This document shows, in pieces, positions 58,115-64,000 of a stretch of 64,000 bases of DNA. Below the pieces are notes generated by a model that searched no databases, had not been told where the DNA came from, and saw nothing but the letters and a program-made list of their open reading frames with translations. This DNA comes from Cellvibrionaceae bacterium (GTDB lineage: Bacteria; Pseudomonadota; Gammaproteobacteria; Pseudomonadales; Cellvibrionaceae). The translations under genes and the position numbers were made by a program. The stretch lies in the NCBI GenBank assembly GCA_002707785.1, contig PANW01000075.1, forward strand, positions 21,882 to 85,881, given 5' to 3'. The stretch's first letter is position 1; each line of letters starts with the position of its first letter.

Positions 58115-58543
58115 ATGAAGACATATAGTGCCAAACCGGAATCAGTCCAACGCGACTGGTACGTAGTCGACGCAGAAGGCAAAACTCTCGGCCGCATGGC
58201 GTCCGAGATCGCATCCCGTCTGCGCGGAAAGCATAAGCCAGAATTTACTCCTCACGTTGATACCGGCGATTACATCGTTGTCATCAATGCTGAGAAAGTA
58301 GCCGTTACTGGTAACAAAGCAAAAGATAAACTCTACTACCACCATACTGGTTATGTGGGTAACTTGAAGTCTATCAGCTTTGAAAAACTGATCGAAAAAG
58401 CACCTGAGCGCGCCATTGAAAGCGCCGTGAAAGGCATGTTGCCTCGCGGTCCTTTGGGTCGTGCAATGTTCAAGAAACTGAAAGTTTACGCTGGTGTAGA
58501 GCATCCTCATGCTGCACAACAGCCTAAAGAACTGAACGTATAA
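58115..58543 (+). CDS. rplM: 50S ribosomal protein L13
   Basis: The 142-residue protein is a full-length L13, an early-assembly 23S rRNA-binding protein: [53 protein letters not shown] and [21 protein letters not shown]. It forms the usual two-gene operon with rpsI. Confidence 0.98.
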   Translation: MKTYSAKPESVQRDWYVVDAEGKTLGRMASEIASRLRGKHKPEFTPHVDTGDYIVVINAEKVAVTGNKAKDKLYYHHTGYVGNLKSISFEKLIEKAPERAIESAVKGMLPRGPLGRAMFKKLKVYAGVEHPHAAQQPKELNV

Positions 58544-58559
58544 TCAGGAGCGGATGATA

Positions 58560-58952
58560 ATGGCTGCAACACAATACTACGGTACCGGACGCCGTAAAAC
58601 CTCCACCGCTCGTGTGTTTATCACTCAGGGCAGTGGCAATATCGTTGTTAACGATAAGTCTCTGGACGAGTACTTCGGTCGTGAAGTTGCTCGTATGATC
58701 GTTCGTCAGCCGCTTGAGCTGGTCGAAATGACTGAGAAGTTCGACATCAAAGTCACTGTTAAAGGTGGTGGTAGCTTCGGTCAGGCGGGTGCAATTCGCC
58801 AAGGTCTGACTCGCGCCTTGATGTCCTATGACGAAAGCTTGCGTGGTGCTCTGCGTGCAGCGGGTTATGTGACTCGTGATGCTCGTGAAGTTGAGCGTAA
58901 GAAAGTTGGTCTGCGTAAAGCACGTAAGAAGCCACAATTCTCGAAACGTTAA
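58560..58952 (+). CDS. rpsI: 30S ribosomal protein S9
   Basis: From ATG 58560 the product is 130 residues, starting [20 protein letters not shown] and ending KKPQFSKR, the C-terminal tail that reaches the P-site tRNA. AGGAG lies nine bases upstream of 58560; ATG 58554 is too close to it. Confidence 0.98.
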   Translation: MAATQYYGTGRRKTSTARVFITQGSGNIVVNDKSLDEYFGREVARMIVRQPLELVEMTEKFDIKVTVKGGGSFGQAGAIRQGLTRALMSYDESLRGALRAAGYVTRDAREVERKKVGLRKARKKPQFSKR

Positions 58953-58966
58953 TTCGTTTCTGCATG

Positions 58967-58989
58967 CGCTTCGAACGCCTTTCGAAGCG
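58967..58989. repeat. perfect inverted repeat ahead of the rpsI terminator
   Basis: CGCTTCGAA (58967-58975) and TTCGAAGCG (58981-58989) form a nine-base stem with a five-base loop just after rpsI and 17 bases before the terminator stem. It may protect the mRNA 3' end or serve as a protein site. Confidence 0.75.
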
Positions 58990-59005
58990 TCTGCCAAAAA
59001 ACTTG

Positions 59006-59037
59006 GCCCAGATTGCATTCAATCTGGGCTTTTTTTT
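59006..59037 (+). terminator. Rho-independent terminator after rpsI
   Basis: GCCCAGATTG (59006-59015) and CAATCTGGGC (59020-59029) form a perfect ten-base stem around CATT, followed by eight T residues. Confidence 0.95.
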
Positions 59038-59233
59038 GCGCCGAAAGTCTGAATACCCTTATATGACAAGTGGTTATGCCTTGTCACAGGTGTGCAAGTT
59101 CTTTAAACTGTGGCGATTTTTTAAAAACTGTCTGAAGCAACCGTAAACCTTTGGAATTCAGTAAGTTACTGCTTGTTTTATAGGCTTTTGTCGATAATTC
59201 AAGACAGCGACGCTGCTATGGGAGAAGATCGTC

Positions 59234-59833
59234 ATGAGCAATGACGGAGTAAACGAAGGACGTCGCCGTTTTCTGACAGCCGCTACCTCTGTGGTAGGTG
59301 CTGTTGGTGCTGTAGGGGCCGCCGTTCCTTTTGTGGGTTCCTGGAACCCAAGTGCTAAGGCGAAAGCCGCTGGTGCCCCTGTTAAAGCTAACCTTGCCAA
59401 CATCGAGCCCGGTCAAATGATCGTTGTCGAATGGCGTGGTAAGCCCGTCTACGTGGTACGTCGTACCGCAGAGAGCATTGCCAATCTGGAGAAGATGAAC
59501 GATAAAGTTCGCGATCCAGAATCCAATGAGCCTCAGCAGCCTGAATACGTGAAAGGTGTGGGTCGTACCATCCCTGGCAAAGAAGAGTTCGTAATCCTGT
59601 TGGGTCTTTGTACTCACTTGGGTTGTGCGCCTATGTATCGTCCAGAAGTCGGCGCTGCTGATTTGGGTGGTGCAGAGTGGTTGGGTGGTTTCTTCTGTCC
59701 TTGTCACGGTTCCAAATTCGATTTGGCGGGACGTGTGCTGAAAGGTGTTCCAGCACCCATTAACTTGGAAGTTCCCCCGCATACATACGACACCGACACC
59801 GTGATTACCATCGGTGTGGATCAGGAGGCTTAA
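59234..59833 (+). CDS. petA: ubiquinol-cytochrome c reductase Rieske iron-sulfur subunit
   Basis: The 199-residue protein has a twin-arginine signal-anchor (GRRRFLTAATSVVGAVGAVG) and a Rieske domain with CTHLGC and CPCHGS, the Cys/His ligands of the 2Fe-2S cluster. It takes the first electron from quinol in the bc1 complex. ATG 59234 follows GGGAGAAG. It overlaps almost directly (two-base gap) with the fused cytochrome b-c1 gene. Confidence 0.97.
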   Translation: MSNDGVNEGRRRFLTAATSVVGAVGAVGAAVPFVGSWNPSAKAKAAGAPVKANLANIEPGQMIVVEWRGKPVYVVRRTAESIANLEKMNDKVRDPESNEPQQPEYVKGVGRTIPGKEEFVILLGLCTHLGCAPMYRPEVGAADLGGAEWLGGFFCPCHGSKFDLAGRVLKGVPAPINLEVPPHTYDTDTVITIGVDQEA

Positions 59834-59835
59834 GC

Positions 59836-62061
59836 ATGAAATGGATGACTGATCTACTCGGTTGGGTTGATGCGCGTTTACCGGTAGTAAATGCGTGGGA
59901 AACCCACATGAGCAAGTACTACGCTCCAAAGAACTTTAACTTCTGGTACTTCTTTGGTGTTCTTTCTATTCTGGTTCTTGTGAACCAATTGTTGACCGGT
60001 ATCTGGTTGACCATGAACTTCACGCCAAGTGCCGAAGAGGCTTTTGCCTCTGTTGAGTACATCATGCGTGATGTCGAATACGGTTGGCTGTTGCGCTATA
60101 TGCATTCCACCGGTGCCTCGGCATTCTTCGTGGTGGTTTACCTGCATATGTTCCGCGGCTTGATGTATGGCTCTTATAAAGCGCCCCGAGAGCTGGTGTG
60201 GATCTTTGGTATGACCATCTACCTAGCGCTGATGGCTGAAGCCTTTATGGGGTACGTACTGCCTTGGGGGCAGATGTCCTACTGGGGTGCTCAGGTTATT
60301 GTTTCCCTGTTTGGTGCAATTCCCTACATCGGTGCTGACTTGGTTGAGTGGATCCGTGGTGACTACCTGATTTCAGGTGCTACCTTGAATCGCTTCTTCT
60401 CGTTGCACGTTGTGGCGTTGCCGATTGTGATTCTCGCCTTGGTGGTGATGCACATCTTGGCATTGCACGAAGTGGGTTCTAACAACCCGGACGGCGTTGA
60501 AATCAAGAAGAACAAAGATGAGAACGGTATTCCGAAAGACGGTGTTCCTTTCCATCCGTTCTATACCGTGCACGATTTGGTCGGCGTAACCGTCTTCCTG
60601 TTTGTGTTCTGTTTTGTTCTCTTCTTTATGCCAGAGATGGGCGGCTTTTTCCTCGAGTACGCCAACTTCGAAGAGGCCAACGGCCTGAAGACTCCACCGC
60701 ACATTGCGCCGGTTTGGTACTTCACTCCGTTCTACGCGATCTTGCGTGCGGTTACCTTCGACATCAACTCGGTTCTGAATGCTAAGTTCCTTGGTTTGAT
60801 CGCTATGGGTGGCGCTATTGCCATTCTCTTCGTTCTGCCTTGGTTGGATAAGAGCCCAGTGAAGTCTATGCGTTACAAAGGTTTCATGCCTCGCGTATCG
60901 CTGATGTTGTTTGCTGCTATGTTCGTCGTGTTGGGCTACTTGGGGGTTAAATCTCCAACTCCAGAGCGTACCATCCTGTCTCAGTTGGCAACCGTTTATT
61001 ACTTTGCCTACTTCCTGCAGATGCCGATGTACTCCAATCCGAACAGCAACCCTACCAGCTTGCTGAAGATTGTGATTTCGCTACTGTTGGGCGCACAGTT
61101 GATGTACCTGACCTTCTTTACTGCGGTTGAGTACAGCTCTGTGGTATTGACGGTATTTGGTGTACTGCTGGCTGTGTTTGTTGCTGCTACGCCTTGGTTA
61201 ACGGCCAAAGATGGTGTTGAGCAAGAGCCTGATCGCGTACAAGCGAACGGCCTACCGAAGCTGTTGGTGTTCGCCGGTTTTGCGTTGTTCCTGATCTTGA
61301 CCATCGTACCTATCAAAGCGGTTGCTGCTGGCGGTGCTTTCGCCTGTGGCACCATGCCCTGTGACGAGATGGTGCCTGATCTGAACGACAAAGAATCTCT
61401 GCAGCGTGGTGCTAAGTGGTTTGCCAACTACTGCATGGGTTGTCACTCGGCAAAGTTCTCTCGCTATGAGCGTGTCGCCGATGATCTTGAAATTCCCCAC
61501 GACGTGATGATGGATAACATCGTCTTTGATGGCGGCAAGATTGGTAACCTGATGGAAATTCCCATGCAGGCCCAGCAGTCCAAAGCTTGGTTCGGCGCGA
61601 CGCCTCCAGATCTGACTCTGGTGGCTCGTGCTCGTAACCCCGAGTGGCTGTACACCTATCTGCGCAATTTCTATGCTGACGATACTCGTCCTACTGGCGT
61701 GAACAACAAAGTATTCGACAAGGTGGCCATGCCGCACGTGATGCTCGAGCTTCAGGGGTTGCCTGAATGTGCTCCAGGGCCGGTACTTGACAGCCATGGT
61801 AAGATTAAACGCGATACAGTCACCGGTGAGCCGATTGCTGAAAATGCCTGCGGTAGTTTGAAGGTTGGCGATATCAAAGGCTCAATGAGCGAAGAAGAAT
61901 TTGACGCTGCAATTTATGATTTAGTCAATTTCTTAGAGTACATCGCTGAGCCAGTAGCAGTAGAGCGTGAACGCTTAGGTGTTTACGTCTTATTGTTCCT
62001 CAGTGTGCTGTTTGTATTTGTTTATCTGCTGAACCGCGAATACTGGAGAGATATCCACTAA
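59836..62061 (+). CDS. petB-petC: fused cytochrome b / cytochrome c1 of the bc1 complex
   Basis: One uninterrupted 741-residue frame encodes both large bc1 subunits. Residues 1 to about 400 are cytochrome b: eight helices, heme ligands His90/His104 and His191/His206, and PVWYFTPFY at the quinol-oxidation site. About 408-457 holds two extra hydrophobic helices. Another hydrophobic stretch (about 474-494) ends in KAVAAGG and looks like the cytochrome c1 signal or anchor. Cytochrome c1 follows, with CMGCH at 533-537 and a terminal helix (about 714-733). In most gammaproteobacteria petB and petC are separate; fused FbcH of Rhizobiales is cut by signal peptidase, which could happen here too. No internal start with a ribosome site was seen. 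Confidence 0.95.
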   Translation: MKWMTDLLGWVDARLPVVNAWETHMSKYYAPKNFNFWYFFGVLSILVLVNQLLTGIWLTMNFTPSAEEAFASVEYIMRDVEYGWLLRYMHSTGASAFFVVVYLHMFRGLMYGSYKAPRELVWIFGMTIYLALMAEAFMGYVLPWGQMSYWGAQVIVSLFGAIPYIGADLVEWIRGDYLISGATLNRFFSLHVVALPIVILALVVMHILALHEVGSNNPDGVEIKKNKDENGIPKDGVPFHPFYTVHDLVGVTVFLFVFCFVLFFMPEMGGFFLEYANFEEANGLKTPPHIAPVWYFTPFYAILRAVTFDINSVLNAKFLGLIAMGGAIAILFVLPWLDKSPVKSMRYKGFMPRVSLMLFAAMFVVLGYLGVKSPTPERTILSQLATVYYFAYFLQMPMYSNPNSNPTSLLKIVISLLLGAQLMYLTFFTAVEYSSVVLTVFGVLLAVFVAATPWLTAKDGVEQEPDRVQANGLPKLLVFAGFALFLILTIVPIKAVAAGGAFACGTMPCDEMVPDLNDKESLQRGAKWFANYCMGCHSAKFSRYERVADDLEIPHDVMMDNIVFDGGKIGNLMEIPMQAQQSKAWFGATPPDLTLVARARNPEWLYTYLRNFYADDTRPTGVNNKVFDKVAMPHVMLELQGLPECAPGPVLDSHGKIKRDTVTGEPIAENACGSLKVGDIKGSMSEEEFDAAIYDLVNFLEYIAEPVAVERERLGVYVLLFLSVLFVFVYLLNREYWRDIH

Positions 62062-62148
62062 TTCGTAAGGTTCTGGCGATCGGGCGGGCTGTCAAAATGG
62101 CACCCCGCCCGTTTGTGTTTTTAAATTCTATATATTGAGGTGAAGCTA

Positions 62149-62781
62149 ATGGGCGTTGTGGCCAAGCGTTCTTCCATGACTTATTTCTCCGATGCACGAG
62201 ATCACTATAGCCATCGTGTACGTATTGTCCTGGCAGAAAAAGGGGTATCGGTAGATATCATCGATGTAGACCCCAAAAATAAGCCCGAAGAATTGGCCGA
62301 GTTGAACCCGTACAATGCTTTGCCAACTTTGGTCGATCGCGACTTGTCTCTGTATGAGACCAAAGTCATGATGGAGTACTTGGATGAGCGTTTCCCGCAT
62401 CCGCCTCTGCTGCCCGTTTATCCTGTTGCTCGCGCTCAAAGTCGCTTGTGGATGCACCGCATCGAGCAGGATTGGAGCCCAATGGTCGACATTATCGTCA
62501 ACGGTAAGAGCAAAGAAGCGGCTGCCAAGGCTCGTAAAGAGCTGAAAGAAAGCCTGCTGGCGATTGCTCCCATTTTCTCTGAGCTGCCTTACTTTATGAG
62601 CGAAGAGTTCACCATTGTTGATTGTTGTTTGGGGCCAATCTTGTGGCGTCTACAAGATATGGATATTGAGATACCCAACACTAAGCAATCCAAGCCTTTA
62701 CTGGAATACATGGAGCGTTTGTTCGCCCGTGAGTCTTTCCAGGAAAGTCTAACCGAAATGGAAAAAGAGATGCGCCTCTAA
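62149..62781 (+). CDS. sspA: stringent starvation protein A
   Basis: The 210-residue GST-fold protein binds RNA polymerase and alters promoter use under starvation and acid stress. Features: [25 protein letters not shown] (thioredoxin fold), [19 protein letters not shown], and [18 protein letters not shown] in the helical half. ATG 62149 is eight bases after GAGG. It is followed 41 bases later by sspB. Confidence 0.96.
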   Translation: MGVVAKRSSMTYFSDARDHYSHRVRIVLAEKGVSVDIIDVDPKNKPEELAELNPYNALPTLVDRDLSLYETKVMMEYLDERFPHPPLLPVYPVARAQSRLWMHRIEQDWSPMVDIIVNGKSKEAAAKARKELKESLLAIAPIFSELPYFMSEEFTIVDCCLGPILWRLQDMDIEIPNTKQSKPLLEYMERLFARESFQESLTEMEKEMRL

Positions 62782-62822
62782 TTGAGGTGTCTTGAAACGA
62801 CGTTTTGGGAGAGTCTGATTTC

Positions 62823-63236
62823 ATGAGTATGTCGTCTAGCCGACCTTATATGATCCGAGCGCTTTACGATTGGATTGTGGATAACAGTTGCACGCCTTAT
62901 TTGCTGGTGGATGCTCACGCACAAGGTGTTGAGGTGCCGCTGCAGTACGTTAACAAAGACGGGCAGATTGTGCTGAACATCGCGCCTAGTGCGGTCATGG
63001 GGTTAACGATTGAAAATAAGGCCGTGAGTTTTAACGCGCGTTTTGGCGGAATTCCAACCGATCTCTATGTGCCTTGTTCTGGGGTGTTAGGAATTTACGC
63101 GCGGGAAAATGGTCAGGGTATGATGTTCGAGCCTGAACCAGATCGTGATCCGGAGCCGCCCGAACCTCCAAAACCTGAGCCTGCAGATGAGCCGAAAAGC
63201 GAAACTAAGCGTCCAAGCTTGAAAGTAGTGAAGTAG
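62823..63236 (+). CDS. sspB: ClpXP protease specificity-enhancing factor SspB
   Basis: The 137-residue adaptor delivers ssrA-tagged proteins to ClpXP. The folded part (MSMSSSRPYMIRALYDWIVDN to about 105) is followed by a flexible Pro/Glu-rich linker. The last residues SLKVVK match the ClpX-binding XB motif. ATG 62823 is the preferred start. A terminator follows. Confidence 0.96.
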   Translation: MSMSSSRPYMIRALYDWIVDNSCTPYLLVDAHAQGVEVPLQYVNKDGQIVLNIAPSAVMGLTIENKAVSFNARFGGIPTDLYVPCSGVLGIYARENGQGMMFEPEPDRDPEPPEPPKPEPADEPKSETKRPSLKVVK

Positions 63237-63262
63237 TTCTTCTGAAAGTCAGTTCTGAGAAA

Positions 63263-63290
63263 GGCGTTAACGAAAGTTAGCGCCTTTTTT
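63263..63290 (+). terminator. terminator after sspB
   Basis: GGCGTTAAC (63263-63271) pairs with GTTAGCGCC (63276-63284), one G-T pair, loop GAAA, then six T residues. Confidence 0.9.
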
Positions 63291-63318
63291 ATATCGAGTG
63301 ATTGAAGCCGAGTGAAAA

Positions 63319-63711
63319 ATGAGTCAACCGAAAAGTAAAACCCAGAAAAAAATCGACAACAATATCCGTGTCGCACTGACGGCCGTGTGTGAAAAAACGT
63401 TGGGCGAGGTGGCTGGTTTTGAATGGCTGACCCATCAAGCAAACTACACAAACTTTCCCGCCAGTCTCTTGATAACCTGTGTTTTCTCGACCGATAAAGC
63501 ACTGACTCTCGCACACCAAGAAGAGCATACCTTCCGTTTACAAAAGACGATTCAGTCAAGTTTGTTGAAGGTGGGGGTGAAGTTCAAGAGTCTTCCTCGG
63601 CAAGTGGTGTTTGATAGTGAGGAGGCTTGCGCTCGTGAGGATGAAGGTGATTGGGCTCAGAGATTAGCGCGTTTAGAAGGGCGATCCGTACTTAAGAATC
63701 GCCCCTCCTAA
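63319..63711 (+). CDS. conserved protein of unknown function
   Basis: This 130-residue soluble protein (MSQPKSKTQKKIDNNIRVAL) has an N-terminal basic helix and a central alternating pattern with VAGFEWLTHQANYTNFPASL. Its C-terminal part is acidic and Arg-rich, with FDSEEACAREDEGDWAQRL. No known catalytic motif, signal or membrane segment is visible. The gene follows the sspB terminator and ends four bases before the convergent uvrA stop. It looks like a conserved gammaproteobacterial family, but no name is claimed. Confidence 0.75.
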   Translation: MSQPKSKTQKKIDNNIRVALTAVCEKTLGEVAGFEWLTHQANYTNFPASLLITCVFSTDKALTLAHQEEHTFRLQKTIQSSLLKVGVKFKSLPRQVVFDSEEACAREDEGDWAQRLARLEGRSVLKNRPS

Positions 63712-63715
63712 AGAG

Positions 63716-64000
63716 TCACAGCATCGTTTTCAAAAAACGTCCAGTGTGAGATTGCTGGCAGTCAGCCACTTCTTCGGGCGTGCCCGTGGCGATAATCTGT
63801 CCGCCGCCACTGCCGCCCTCGGGGCCCAAATCGACCACCCAATCTGCCGTTTTAATGACATCAAGGTTGTGTTCAATTACCACCACAGTGTTACCGTGAT
63901 CGCGCAGTCGATGCAGTACATTTAGCAGTTGTTGGATGTCGTGGAAGTGCAGGCCCGTCGTTGGCTCGTCGAGAATATAGAGTGTTTTGCCGGTATCTCG
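63716..64000 (-). CDS. uvrA: excinuclease ABC subunit A, 3' end only
   Basis: The last 95 codons, including stop, of UvrA lie here on the minus strand; the gene continues beyond the right edge. Read in frame, the ATPase end is clear: [16 protein letters not shown] (Walker B), [20 protein letters not shown] (H-loop) and [14 protein letters not shown]. UvrA recognises DNA damage and loads UvrB. Confidence 0.97.
   Translation of the reverse strand, partial: RDTGKTLYILDEPTTGLHFHDIQQLLNVLHRLRDHGNTVVVIEHNLDVIKTADWVVDLGPEGGSGGGQIIATGTPEEVADCQQSHTGRFLKTML

Overview
The window is a gene-dense chromosome segment of a Gram-negative gammaproteobacterium. Gene order follows the Pseudomonas-type arrangement in several blocks: infB-rbfA-truB-rpsO-pnp, gatCAB divergent from mreBCD-maf-rng-yhdP, the rpoN/PTS-Ntr and Lpt transport block, murA-hisG-hisD, and rplM-rpsI-petABC-sspAB. 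Several TonB-dependent receptors, a Na+:solute symporter and a moderate base composition suggest a marine or aquatic heterotroph, perhaps of the Cellvibrionales type. That placement is inference from layout only.

Layout: 1-6266 carries translation and RNA-decay genes (infB to pnp), with a strongly structured leader in front of pnp. 6320-20361 is the accessory part. It holds a CNNM/CBS membrane protein, then a TetR regulator divergent from a sodium:solute symporter, a TonB-dependent receptor, an alpha/beta hydrolase and a 3-hydroxybutyrate dehydrogenase-like SDR. Next come a FecI/FecR/TonB-receptor cell-surface signalling set and a DoxX-like protein. 20471-25498 holds a RhlB-type helicase, a double-REC diguanylate cyclase, a periplasmic solute-binding protein, CysZ and a small conserved protein. 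25599-29041 is gatCAB (minus strand). 29362-38194 is mreBCD-maf-rng-yhdP, followed by an exported MsrB.

38947-49080, almost all minus strand, runs darP, mgtE, ptsO, rapZ, ptsN, hpf, rpoN, lptB, lptA, lptC, kdsD and yrbG. 49345-53792 is mlaC-ibaG-murA-hisG-hisD on the plus strand. Then come degS/algW and zapG (minus), a hydrolase, zapE, rplM-rpsI, petA, a petB-petC fusion, sspA-sspB, an unnamed conserved gene and the 3' end of uvrA.

The most notable signals are these. (1) Matching 20-bp palindromes fill the -35/-10 spacers of two sigma-70-like promoters, in front of the symporter and the TonB receptor next to the tetR gene. A third related palindrome lies three helical turns upstream of the second. 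Together these outline a previously unnamed regulon that may import and degrade a hydroxybutyrate-type ester or oligomer. (2) Cytochrome b and cytochrome c1 are fused in one 741-residue frame with extra membrane segments between them. (3) The conserved Lpt/Mla/His neighbourhood lacks kdsC, mlaF-E-D-B and hisC although their partners remain, leaving mlaC alone. (4) Six perfect tandem copies of a heptamer, plus an inverted copy, sit just upstream of the rplM promoter.

No rRNA, tRNA, CRISPR array, insertion sequence or prophage was recognised. All functional statements come from reading the sequence and translated frames; no database search was run.
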